From: an uncultured Lachnospiraceae bacterium
GTDB lineage: Bacteria > Bacillota > Clostridia > Lachnospirales > Lachnospiraceae
Direction: 5' to 3'
DNA: 13,158 nucleotides
NCBI GenBank assembly: GCA_910585995.1
Contig: CAJUGG010000071.1
Span: 1-13,158 of the forward strand
The notes below the pieces were generated by a model. That model was not told the origin of the DNA. It worked only from the letters and a program-made list of their open reading frames with translations, and did no database searches. Below are positions 1 through 6,340 of this stretch, one piece after another. Numbering within the stretch: the first letter of the stretch is position 1; every line of letters begins with the position of its first letter. The translations under genes and the position numbers were made by a program.

Positions 1-147
1 GAATGTATCGGACAATTCACTGGTTTTGTATGTTCCAGTCGTACACGTAAACGTGTTCGCCTGGCTCATACAAAACCAGCAAATTGTCCGCTCCAATCTA
101 CACAGCACTCTTTGTGCGAGCCAGACCGCCCCATTGTGCGGCAGAGC
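1..147 (+). repeat. Large palindromic repeat, copy 1 (left side cut by window edge)
   Basis: Positions 1-119 are identical to 13038-13156 and differ from 6387-6505 at seven positions. The core holds a 24-bp inverted repeat (9-32 with 67-90, two mismatches at 18/81 and 19/80). The loop holds a small stem, ACACGT with ACGTGT, around AA. From 117 the sequence continues as the right outer arm (CGAGCCAGACCG and on), whose partner would lie left of the window. The arm differs in sequence from that of copy 2 but keeps the same landmarks: CGAG, then CCCC, then TTGTG. The right end is set by analogy with copy 2. No reading frame in it looks real. It lies just upstream of the iscU promoter region. Confidence 0.9.
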
Positions 148-168
148 CTGAGCTTGTAGGGCCGGAGT

Positions 169-196
169 GGGACAACCCCTTGTTATGATATATAGT
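169..196 (+). promoter_or_regulatory. Possible promoter of iscU-mnmA
   Basis: GGGACA (169-174, four of six matches to TTGACA), a 16-bp spacer and TATAGT (191-196, five of six matches to TATAAT) lie about 40 bp before the iscU start. A second -10-like hexamer, TATGAT (184-189), lacks a well spaced -35. The AT-rich stretch 180-238 is a reasonable promoter zone, but the exact boxes are uncertain. Confidence 0.35.
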
Positions 197-238
197 AAAA
201 TTGTTAAGAAAATAACATATAGAAGAGAGGATTATAAG

Positions 239-682
239 ATGTATAGTGATAAGGTGATGGATCATTTTCAGAATCCGAGAAATGTAGGTGAGATTGCAGA
301 CGCCAGCGGTGTGGGGACGGTTGGGAATGCGAAGTGTGGGGATATCATGAGGATTTATCTGGATATTGATGAGAACCAGGTGATCCGGGATGTGAAATTT
401 AAGACGTTTGGCTGTGGAGCTGCGGTGGCGACTAGCAGTATGGCGACGGAGCTTGTAAAGGGGAAGACGATTTATGAGGCTTTGCAGGTGACGAATAAAG
501 CGGTGATGGAAGCTTTGGATGGGCTGCCGCCGGTAAAGGTTCATTGTTCTCTGTTGGCGGAAGAGGCGATTCATGCGGCTCTTTGGGATTATGCTGAGAA
601 ACATGATATTAAGATCGAAGGGCTGGAGAAACCTAAATCGGATATTCATGAGGGTGAGGAAGAGGAAGGCGAAGATTATTAG
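239..682 (+). CDS. iscU: IscU/NifU-like iron-sulfur cluster scaffold protein
   Basis: This 147-residue protein has the IscU/NifU N-terminal fold signature. The three cluster-binding cysteines are C33 (in NAKCGD, with D35), C59 (in FGCGAA) and C103 (in VKVHCS, with H102). The family assembles Fe-S clusters in the cytoplasm from sulfur supplied by a cysteine desulfurase and passes them to apoproteins. Start choice: ATG 239 begins MYSDKVMDHF, the usual IscU opening, and is preceded by AGAGAGG (224-230). An in-frame extension to 167 would run toward repeat copy 1 and has no family similarity. The C-terminus carries an acidic tail (residues about 138-147). The stop is 2 bp before mnmA, so the two are cotranscribed. 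A partner desulfurase gene is not in the window and could lie to the left. The name nifU is also commonly used for this family. Confidence 0.93.
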   Translation: MYSDKVMDHFQNPRNVGEIADASGVGTVGNAKCGDIMRIYLDIDENQVIRDVKFKTFGCGAAVATSSMATELVKGKTIYEALQVTNKAVMEALDGLPPVKVHCSLLAEEAIHAALWDYAEKHDIKIEGLEKPKSDIHEGEEEEGEDY

Positions 683-684
683 AG

Positions 685-1761
685 ATGAATGGAAAAAAAG
701 TCGTAGTCGGGATGTCCGGAGGGGTGGATTCTTCGGTGGCGGCGTGGCTTTTGCAGCAGCAGGGCTATGAGGTGATCGGAGTCACGATGCAGATCTGGCA
801 GGATGAAGAGCCGGAGGTTATTGAGGAAAATGGGGGCTGCTGCGGGTTGAGTGCGGTGGAGGATGCCAGGCGTGTGGCAGACCGTCTTTCGATTCCTCAT
901 TATGTGATGAATTTTAAGAGGGATTTTCAGGAGAAAGTCATCGATTATTTTATGGACGAGTATCTGCATGGGCGAACGCCTAATCCTTGTATCGCCTGTA
1001 ACCGGTATGTGAAATGGGAATCTTTGTTGAGACGAAGTCTGGAGATTGGGGCAGATTATATTGCTACTGGACATTATGCGCAGGTGGTGCGGCTTTTGAA
1101 TGGGCGCTATGCGGTGAAAAAGTCCAAGACAGCGGCAAAGGATCAGACTTATGCACTGTATAATCTGACCCAGGAGCAGCTTTCGCATACGCTGATGCCG
1201 GTGGGTGCCTATACAAAAGAGGAGATTCGTACATTTGCTGAGGAGCTGGGGCTTTTGGTGGCGAAGAAGCCGGACAGTCAGGAGATCTGTTTTGTTCCGG
1301 ATCAGGATTATGCCCACTATATTGAAGAACATGCAGGCGTAGAGATTCCGGAGGGAAATTTTGTCTGGACGGACGGGACAGTGATTGGCAGGCATAAGGG
1401 GATCACGCATTATACGATCGGTCAGCGCAAGCGGCTGGGGCTTTCTATGGGAAGGCCGGTGGTGGTGACACAGATACGGCCTGAGACGAATGAGGTGGTG
1501 ATCGGAGAGACGACGGATGTCTTTTGCCGGACGTTGTATGCGGATCGTCTGAACTGGATGGCTGCGGAACCTTTGGAGAGCGAACAGAGGTATTGGGCAA
1601 AGATCCGTTATAATCACGGCGGCGCCTCATGTATCGTACGTATGTTCGAAGAAGGGAAGATAGAATGTGTATTTGATGAACCTGTCCGGGCAGTGACACC
1701 CGGACAGGCAGTGGTCTTTTATGACGGGGAATATGTGGCAGGAGGAGGGACGATCTTATAG
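685..1761 (+). CDS. mnmA: tRNA-specific 2-thiouridylase MnmA
   Basis: This 358-residue cytoplasmic enzyme makes the 2-thio group of wobble uridine 34 in tRNAs for Lys, Glu and Gln, using ATP and persulfide sulfur. The N-terminal PP-loop is GMSGGVDSS (residues 9-17). The catalytic cysteine is C102 in TPNPCIACN, and the second, disulfide-forming cysteine is C202 in SQEICFVPD. The YTIGQRKRLG motif and the C-terminal RAVTPGQAVVFYDG motif are also present. Length fits the family. The start lies 2 bp after the iscU stop, with purine-rich sequence in the iscU tail as its only visible ribosome binding site, which suggests translational coupling. The Fe-S/persulfide neighbour fits sulfur delivery to MnmA. 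Its last 6 bp overlap the end of the convergent histidinol-phosphatase gene. Confidence 0.96.
   Translation: MNGKKVVVGMSGGVDSSVAAWLLQQQGYEVIGVTMQIWQDEEPEVIEENGGCCGLSAVEDARRVADRLSIPHYVMNFKRDFQEKVIDYFMDEYLHGRTPNPCIACNRYVKWESLLRRSLEIGADYIATGHYAQVVRLLNGRYAVKKSKTAAKDQTYALYNLTQEQLSHTLMPVGAYTKEEIRTFAEELGLLVAKKPDSQEICFVPDQDYAHYIEEHAGVEIPEGNFVWTDGTVIGRHKGITHYTIGQRKRLGLSMGRPVVVTQIRPETNEVVIGETTDVFCRTLYADRLNWMAAEPLESEQRYWAKIRYNHGGASCIVRMFEEGKIECVFDEPVRAVTPGQAVVFYDGEYVAGGGTIL
1681..1708. other. Perfect 10-bp inverted repeat inside the 3' end of mnmA
   Basis: CCTGTCCGGG (1681-1690) and CCCGGACAGG (1699-1708) pair perfectly around an 8-nt loop. The segment encodes the conserved RAVTPGQ part of MnmA, so protein constraint may explain some of it. 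It lies 48-75 nt beyond the stop of the convergent minus-strand gene, which has no other visible terminator, so it could help end that transcript. No adjacent U-tract supports a classic intrinsic terminator on either strand. Confidence 0.4.
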
Positions 1762-2562
1762 TCCGATCTCTTCTGGTGTGCGGTTGTGGAAGATATAATA
1801 AGAGTGATATCCACATTCCTCTAAAAGCGCATACACCCGGTCAAATTCATAGGCCAGAAACTGGGGATCATGGGCGTCAGAACCTAAGGTTATGATCTTG
1901 CCGCCTAATTCCCGGTATCGTAAGATCACGTCTTTGTATGGATTCGGTACGCCGAGTCCATATTTGTATCCTCCGGTATTGATCTCCAGACCAATGTCTT
2001 TTTTAATCAGGGAGCGGAGGATCTCGTCGATAATTTCTCTATATTTTTGGTAAGAATAATAAGTATTCTGGTTAGGGCCGTAGCGCACGACATAGTCCAG
2101 ATGGCCAAAGACATCAAAATTGGAATAGGCTTCTAAGTTCTGAAGGACACATTGAAAATATTCCAGATAGGCCTCTTCTTCTTCCCGTCCTTTAAAATAG
2201 GCAGGAAAATAAGGGTCTTTGCAGTGAACCAGATGGACAGACCCCAGTATAAAATCAAACGAATGGGAAAAGACTAAGTTGTGATGTTTTTTACTGAGAT
2301 AAGGCTGTAGTCCCAACTCAATCCCAATGGCTAAGTCGATCTGCTTGGCATACTTTTCTTTCATGAGTAAGAGCCGCCGGAAATATTCCGTGGGATCAAA
2401 TTCAAAACAGGCAGCTCCGTCTGTGTAGTCATAGTCCATATGATCTGTCAGGCAAAGATACGAGATCCCCCGCGCAATCGCCCCCTCGATCATCACTTCT
2501 GCACTGATATTGCAGTCACCAGAAAAAGAAGTATGTACATGATAGTCTGATAATATTTTCAC
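1756..2562 (-). CDS. hisJ: Histidinol-phosphatase, PHP family (HisJ type)
   Basis: This 268-residue protein belongs to the polymerase-and-histidinol-phosphatase (PHP) metal-dependent phosphoesterases. HisJ members remove phosphate from histidinol phosphate in histidine synthesis. Metal and active-site residues are visible in order: H8 and H10 (DYHVHTSFSGD), D40-H41 (CLTDH), E82 (GIELG), H110 (GSVHLV), H154 (FGHLDYV), and D229 with H231 (GSDAHD). Length matches HisJ. Start: GTG at 2562, preceded after 7 nt by AGGAGG (complement of 2570-2575). The frame stays open back to an ATG at 2718, but that ATG overlaps the predicted -10 box, so it cannot be in the transcript and the extension has no family resemblance. 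The gene stands alone, with no other histidine genes nearby, so a related PHP phosphatase role cannot be excluded. Its end overlaps mnmA by 6 bp. Confidence 0.88.
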   Translation of the reverse strand: MKILSDYHVHTSFSGDCNISAEVMIEGAIARGISYLCLTDHMDYDYTDGAACFEFDPTEYFRRLLLMKEKYAKQIDLAIGIELGLQPYLSKKHHNLVFSHSFDFILGSVHLVHCKDPYFPAYFKGREEEEAYLEYFQCVLQNLEAYSNFDVFGHLDYVVRYGPNQNTYYSYQKYREIIDEILRSLIKKDIGLEINTGGYKYGLGVPNPYKDVILRYRELGGKIITLGSDAHDPQFLAYEFDRVYALLEECGYHSYYIFHNRTPEEIGL

Positions 2563-2569
2563 AAAAATT

Positions 2570-2682
2570 CCTCCTGAGTTGAGTTCCGCATCTGTCCTCT
2601 CTCCGCCCCTGCATCTGGAAGCATTTTCCGTCACTTCGTTCCGTAAAATCCTTCCGGGGCTTCGTTCGGACAGATGCTGTTT
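2570..2682 (-). promoter_or_regulatory. Structured leader element before hisJ (hairpin family unit C)
   Basis: Read on the minus strand, the leader runs AAACAGCA (complement of 2675-2682), a nested hairpin, TGCGGAACT (complement of 2582-2590), six nucleotides, then AGGAGG. In plus coordinates the hairpin pairs 2588-2597 with 2668-2677 (10 bp, perfect), 2605-2609 with 2656-2660 (5 bp), and 2617-2627 with 2645-2655 (10 of 11). The constant flanks and the 6-nt distance to the Shine-Dalgarno recur before tpiA, while the paired interiors are unrelated. It has no T-box specifier or antiterminator sequence that I recognise. Confidence 0.7.
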
Positions 2683-2713
2683 GCTTGGCGCTACCTTAGA
2701 TTGAGCTACCTCT

Positions 2714-2742
2714 ATCATAGAAGAAAAGATACAGAATGTAAA
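2714..2742 (-). promoter_or_regulatory. Promoter of hisJ
   Basis: On the minus strand, TTTACA (complement of 2737-2742), a 17-bp spacer and TATGAT (complement of 2714-2719) form a good sigma-A promoter. It predicts a leader of roughly 145 nt containing the whole hairpin element before the GTG start. Confidence 0.65.
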
Positions 2743-2887
2743 GAGGATTTCCCATCCGGCGTGTCAATGAAAAGGTCGGATGACTTTTCTTTGATTCGTG
2801 AAAATGACGAATATTTTAATGAAAATGAACCTTCTTTGGGAAGGATGCACAGTATGATTTATGCGCTTTGTACAAGGAGGAGAGACA

Positions 2888-2935
2888 GTGAAAAAATTAT
2901 CTTTGGGTATTGATATTTTGGGACAAATTAGGTAA
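2888..2935 (+). CDS. Possible 15-codon leader ORF or gene-start remnant
   Basis: A full AAGGAGG (2874-2880) sits 7 nt before GTG 2888, which opens a 15-residue frame (VKKLSLGIDILGQIR) ending at TAA 2933-2935. The spacing is ideal, so translation is plausible if the region is transcribed. The stop overlaps the predicted gap -10 box, so this ORF would not be on the main gap transcript. The KKLSLGIDI opening resembles the start of acyl-CoA dehydratase activase-type ATPases, which usually continue GSTT. It may be the debris of such a gene; this is a guess from memory of the motif. Confidence 0.25.
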   Translation: MKKLSLGIDILGQIR

Positions 2936-2938
2936 AAT
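2910..2938 (+). promoter_or_regulatory. Promoter of gap
   Basis: TTGATA (2910-2915), a 17-bp spacer and TAAAAT (2933-2938) make a near-consensus promoter (five of six matches in each box). It predicts a leader of about 80 nt before the gap start, in which I see no strong structure. The remaining intergenic DNA (about 2743-2873) shows only a weak 6-bp inverted repeat (CATCCG/CGGATG). Confidence 0.65.
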
Positions 2939-3026
2939 ATGTAATGGTTGATGTTCTTTTAACAATCTTGGTAAGAGTTGGAAGGACAGACATATATCAT
3001 ATTCAACTTTTAGGAGGAATTGAAAC

Positions 3027-4040
3027 ATGGCAGTAAAAGTAGCAATTAATGGTTTCGGACGTATCGGTCGTCTTGCATTCAGACAGATGTTTGGTGCAGA
3101 AGGTTATGAGGTTGTTGCAATCAACGATTTAACTTCACCGAAGATGCTGGCACATTTGTTAAAGTATGACTCTTCTCAGGGTAAATATGCGCTGGCAGAT
3201 ACTGTATCTGCAACAGAAGATTCTATCATTGTGGATGGAAAAGAGATTAAGATCTATGCAAAATCCAATGCAGCTGAGCTTCCATGGGGAGAGATTGGTG
3301 TAGATGTAGTTCTGGAGTGTACCGGATTCTATACCTCCAAAGAAAAAGCTTCTGCTCATATTACAGCAGGTGCTAAGAAAGTTGTTATTTCTGCTCCGGC
3401 TGGAAATGATCTGCCAACCATCGTTTACAATGTAAACCATCAGACTCTGACCAAAGAGGATACCGTAATTTCCGCAGCATCCTGTACCACTAACTGCCTG
3501 GCTCCGATGGCAAAAGCACTGAATGATCTGGCTCCGATCGAGTCCGGTATTATGTGTACCATTCATGCTTACACCGGCGACCAGATGCCTCTGGACGGAC
3601 CGCAGAGAAAAGGCGATCTGAGAAGAAGCCGTGCAGCAGCAATCAATATCGTTCCAAACAGCACTGGTGCAGCAAAAGCAATCGGCCTGGTTATTCCGGA
3701 ACTGAACGGCAAATTAATCGGCGCAGCACAGCGTGTTCCGACCCCGACTGGTTCTACCACTCTGTTGTTTGCAGTTGTAAATAAAGCAGTGACCAAAGAG
3801 GAGATCAATGCAGCTATGAAAGCAGCTGTTACCGAGTCCTACGGCTATACCGAGGATGAGATCGTATCCAGCGATATCGTTGGTATGAGATATGGTTCTC
3901 TGTTCGATGCAACACAGACCATGGTTTCTCCGCTTCCGGATGGAAAAGCTCAGGTAGAGGTTGTTTCCTGGTATGACAATGAGAACTCTTATGTATCTCA
4001 GATGGTTCGTACCATTAAATATTTCGCTGAGTTGGCATAA
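3027..4040 (+). CDS. gap: Glyceraldehyde-3-phosphate dehydrogenase, NAD-dependent, glycolytic
   Basis: This 337-residue cytoplasmic enzyme oxidises glyceraldehyde 3-phosphate to 1,3-bisphosphoglycerate. The Rossmann motif NGFGRIGR lies at residues 8-15. N33-D34 at the end of the second strand favour NAD over NADP. The catalytic cysteine is C153 in SAASCTTNC and the assisting histidine is H180 in CTIHAYTGDQ; the phosphate-site segment NIVPNSTGAAKA and C-terminal WYDNENSY are intact. ATG 3027 follows AGGAGG (3012-3017) by 9 nt. Codon choice is markedly more biased than in iscU or mnmA, as expected for a highly expressed gene. It has its own promoter and an intrinsic terminator directly downstream, so it is probably mostly monocistronic, with some read-through to pgk. 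Confidence 0.98.
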   Translation: MAVKVAINGFGRIGRLAFRQMFGAEGYEVVAINDLTSPKMLAHLLKYDSSQGKYALADTVSATEDSIIVDGKEIKIYAKSNAAELPWGEIGVDVVLECTGFYTSKEKASAHITAGAKKVVISAPAGNDLPTIVYNVNHQTLTKEDTVISAASCTTNCLAPMAKALNDLAPIESGIMCTIHAYTGDQMPLDGPQRKGDLRRSRAAAINIVPNSTGAAKAIGLVIPELNGKLIGAAQRVPTPTGSTTLLFAVVNKAVTKEEINAAMKAAVTESYGYTEDEIVSSDIVGMRYGSLFDATQTMVSPLPDGKAQVEVVSWYDNENSYVSQMVRTIKYFAELA

Positions 4041-4080
4041 TCGAGGGTCACAGCGGATATTACAGATATGTTAAGACCTC

Positions 4081-4114
4081 AAAGGGTCCGGTCTTCAGGG
4101 CCGGACCTTTTTTT
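4081..4114 (+). terminator. Intrinsic terminator of gap
   Basis: GGTCCGG (4085-4091) pairs with CCGGACC (4101-4107) around a 9-nt loop and is followed by seven T (4108-4114). The preceding AAA can extend the stem into the T-tract. It lies about 40 nt after the gap stop. Confidence 0.9.
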
Positions 4115-4118
4115 CACG

Positions 4119-4154
4119 ACAACAGGTTTGCGGACGAAGCCTGCAATCGGTTGT
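4119..4154 (+). promoter_or_regulatory. Hairpin in the gap-pgk spacer
   Basis: CAGGTTT (4123-4129) pairs with AAGCCTG (4137-4143), one pair being G-T, around a GCGGACG loop. The flanks ACAAC (4119-4123) and GTTGT (4150-4154) can pair as an alternative outer stem. It sits about 35-50 nt before the pgk ribosome binding site. The loop and the ACAACAG/CTGC edges vaguely recall the tpiA leader units, but the diagnostic TGCGGAACT flank is absent. I see no convincing separate pgk promoter here. Confidence 0.45.
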
Positions 4155-4192
4155 TCGATCAGACAGAAAAAGAAGATAGGAGGCAAGAGAAG

Positions 4193-5416
4193 ATGGGGTT
4201 AAATAAAAAATCAGTAGATGATATCAACGTAAAGGGAAAACGGGTTCTGGTAAGATGTGATTTTAATGTCCCGTTAAAGGATGGAGAGATCACCGATGAG
4301 ACAAGAATTAAAGCAGCCCTTCCCACCATTCAGAAATTGATTGGAGACGGTGGAAAAGTGATTCTCTGCTCACACTTGGGCAAAGTGAAAAATGGACCAA
4401 ACGAAGGCGAGTCTTTGGCACCTGTGGCTAAGAGACTGTCTGAGAAACTTGGAAAGCCAGTAAATTTTGTGGCTGATTACAATGTGACAGGCGAGGCAGC
4501 GACCAAAGCAGTGGCAGACATGAAAGAGGGAGATGTGGTACTTCTTCAGAATACCCGCTTCCGTGGCAAAGAGGAGACCAAGAATGGAGAAGCATTTTCT
4601 AAAGAGCTGGCAGATCTTTGTGATGTCTATGTATGTGATGCTTTTGGTTCTTCTCACAGAGCACATGCATCGGTGGCAGGTGTGACAGATGTGGTTCGCG
4701 CAAAAGGCGGCGAGTGTGCAGTGGGATATCTGATGCAGAAAGAGATCGATTTCCTTGGAAATGCAGTGGAAAATCCGGTAAGACCTTTCGTGGCAATCTT
4801 AGGCGGCGCAAAAGTGGCAGATAAGCTGAATGTCATTGCAAATCTTCTGGAGAAATGCGACACGCTGATCATCGGCGGCGGTATGGCATATACATTCTTA
4901 AAAGCAAAAGGCTATGAGATTGGAACTTCTCTGGTGGATGAGGAAAAACTGGATTACTGCAAAGAGATGATGGACAAGGCAGAGAAACTTGGCAAGAAGC
5001 TTATGCTTCCTGTGGATACCACTGTTGCTTCAGCATTTCCGAATCCGATTGACGCCGAGATCGAAGTATCTGTAGTGAGCGCAGACGCAATTCCTGCTGA
5101 CAAGATGGGATTGGATATCGGAACAGAGACTGCTAAGATGTATGCAGAGGCTGTAAAATCTGCCAAGACTGTAGTATGGAACGGCCCGATGGGCGTATTT
5201 GAGAACCCGATCCTGGCAAAAGGAACGATTGCGGTTGCTAAATCTCTTGCAGAGACCGATGCAACGACGATCATCGGCGGCGGAGACTCTGCAGCAGCAG
5301 TGAATCAGTTAGGCTTTGCAGACAAGATGAGTCATATTTCCACCGGCGGCGGAGCTTCCCTGGAATTTTTAGAGGGCAAAGAACTCCCCGGCGTGGCAGC
5401 AGCAGACGATAAATAA
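4193..5416 (+). CDS. pgk: Phosphoglycerate kinase
   Basis: This 407-residue cytoplasmic kinase transfers phosphate from 1,3-bisphosphoglycerate to ADP. Substrate-binding residues appear in RCDFNVPL (R21, D23, N25) and SHLGK (from S60). The QNTRF and FGSSHRAHAS segments, the ATP-site GGAKV, the NGPMGVFE loop, and the C-terminal GGGDSAAAV and STGGGASLE motifs are all present. Start: ATG 4193 is preceded by AGGAGG (4178-4183) with a 9-nt spacer. A TTG-initiated extension to 4151 would put the ribosome binding site inside the gene and adds 14 residues unlike the family. It is followed by the hairpin element and tpiA, so pgk and tpiA are probably one transcript. No independent promoter is obvious. 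Confidence 0.97.
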   Translation: MGLNKKSVDDINVKGKRVLVRCDFNVPLKDGEITDETRIKAALPTIQKLIGDGGKVILCSHLGKVKNGPNEGESLAPVAKRLSEKLGKPVNFVADYNVTGEAATKAVADMKEGDVVLLQNTRFRGKEETKNGEAFSKELADLCDVYVCDAFGSSHRAHASVAGVTDVVRAKGGECAVGYLMQKEIDFLGNAVENPVRPFVAILGGAKVADKLNVIANLLEKCDTLIIGGGMAYTFLKAKGYEIGTSLVDEEKLDYCKEMMDKAEKLGKKLMLPVDTTVASAFPNPIDAEIEVSVVSADAIPADKMGLDIGTETAKMYAEAVKSAKTVVWNGPMGVFENPILAKGTIAVAKSLAETDATTIIGGGDSAAAVNQLGFADKMSHISTGGGASLEFLEGKELPGVAAADDK

Positions 5417-5430
5417 ATTTTTCACAAACA

Positions 5431-5568
5431 AAACAGCAGCGGACGGCTGCGGAACTTAAAAACAGCAGTCTCCGGATAACACCAAGAGCAATGAGTGACT
5501 GGGAACCAGTCAGGAATTGCTCTGCCGGAAATGGTGTTAGTAGGAGACTGCGGAACTTAAATTAGGAG
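5431..5568 (+). promoter_or_regulatory. Tandem hairpin element between pgk and tpiA (units A and B)
   Basis: Two units share the edges ACAGCAG and CTGCGGAACTTAAA (5447-5460 and 5548-5561, identical 14-mers). Unit A holds only a small stem, GCAGC-GGACG-GCTGC. Unit B holds a nested hairpin of about 87 nt: 5465-5473 with 5543-5551 (9 bp), 5477-5484 with 5532-5539 (8 bp), 5485-5492 with 5516-5523 (8 bp), and 5496-5502 with 5506-5512 (7 bp, GAA loop). All four stems are perfect. After TGCGGAACT come six nucleotides and then AGGAG, the tpiA ribosome binding site. No U-tract follows, so this is not a plain terminator; RNA processing, stabilisation or translational control are possible. Confidence 0.8.
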
Positions 5569-5578
5569 AGTAAGTAAA

Positions 5579-6328
5579 ATGGCAAGAAAGAAAATTATTG
5601 CAGGTAACTGGAAGATGAACATGACTCCAACGGAGGCTGTGGAACTGATCAACACTTTGAAACCTCTGGTAGCTACGGATGATGCAGATGTGGTATTTTG
5701 TGTACCGGCAATCGACATTATTCCAGCGATGGAAGCGGCAAAAGGCTCTAACATTCAGATCGGTGCAGAGAATATGTATTTTGAGGAGAAGGGCGCTTAT
5801 ACAGGTGAGATCTCTCCAGCAATGCTGACTGATGCAGGGGTAAAATATGTGGTGCTTGGCCATTCTGAGAGAAGAGAGTATTTTGCAGAGACCAGCGAGA
5901 CGGTGAATAAGAAGATGCTGAAAGCATTTGAGCATGGCATTACTCCGATTATGTGCTGCGGCGAGACGCTGACACAGAGAGAGCAGGGTGTGACCATGGA
6001 CTTTATCCGTCAGCAGGTTAAGGTTGGATTTTTAAATGTGACCAAAGAGCAGGCAGCTACGGCTGTGATCGCTTATGAGCCGATCTGGGCGATTGGAACA
6101 GGCAAGACAGCGACTACAGAGCAGGCACAGGAAGTGTGCAAGGGCATCCGTGAATGTATCGCAGAGATCTATGATCAGGCAACTGCAGATGCGATTCGGA
6201 TTCAGTACGGCGGATCTGTTAATGCGGCAACAGCTCCTGAGTTGTTTGCACAGCCGGATATCGACGGCGGCCTGGTAGGCGGCGCAGCGCTCAAACCTGA
6301 TTTTGGGAAGATTGTGAACTGGAAGTAA
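5579..6328 (+). CDS. tpiA: Triose-phosphate isomerase
   Basis: This 249-residue TIM-barrel enzyme interconverts dihydroxyacetone phosphate and glyceraldehyde 3-phosphate. Catalytic residues are N10 and K12 (GNWKMN), H95 (LGHSERR) and E167 (AYEPIW). The mobile loop 6 is PIWAIGTGKTAT, and the phosphate-binding YGGSVN and GGLVGGAAL segments are intact. Length is normal. ATG 5579 follows AGGAG (5564-5568) by 10 nt. The leader directly upstream is the tandem hairpin element, so translation or stability of tpiA may be set separately from pgk. The stop is 12 nt before the large palindromic repeat, which is the only structure present where a terminator would be expected. Confidence 0.98.
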   Translation: MARKKIIAGNWKMNMTPTEAVELINTLKPLVATDDADVVFCVPAIDIIPAMEAAKGSNIQIGAENMYFEEKGAYTGEISPAMLTDAGVKYVVLGHSERREYFAETSETVNKKMLKAFEHGITPIMCCGETLTQREQGVTMDFIRQQVKVGFLNVTKEQAATAVIAYEPIWAIGTGKTATTEQAQEVCKGIRECIAEIYDQATADAIRIQYGGSVNAATAPELFAQPDIDGGLVGGAALKPDFGKIVNWK

Positions 6329-6340
6329 AAGAAGAGGGAC

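Noticed and set aside
97..119. ACAGCA...TGCG inside the large repeat as a relative of the small leader hairpin family
   Set aside because: The shared letters are few (ACAGCA and TGCG), there is no GGAACT flank, and no ribosome binding site follows. Chance similarity is likely.
1570..1582. GCTGCGGAAC inside mnmA as another leader-family flank
   Set aside because: It is in coding sequence, with no AAACAGCA partner or hairpin around it.
679..1617. Long minus-strand open frame (312 codons) opposite mnmA
   Set aside because: It lies wholly within a clearly recognised gene, has an His/Ile/Leu-rich composition typical of an antisense shadow, and has no family motif.
2563..2718. N-terminal extension of hisJ to the ATG at 2718
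   Set aside because: That ATG overlaps the predicted -10 box, the extra residues resemble no PHP protein, and GTG 2562 has a perfect Shine-Dalgarno.
2674..2913. 79-codon plus-strand open frame between hisJ and gap
   Set aside because: It overlaps the hisJ leader and promoter and runs into the gap promoter. It has no good ribosome binding site at its start and no recognisable protein character.
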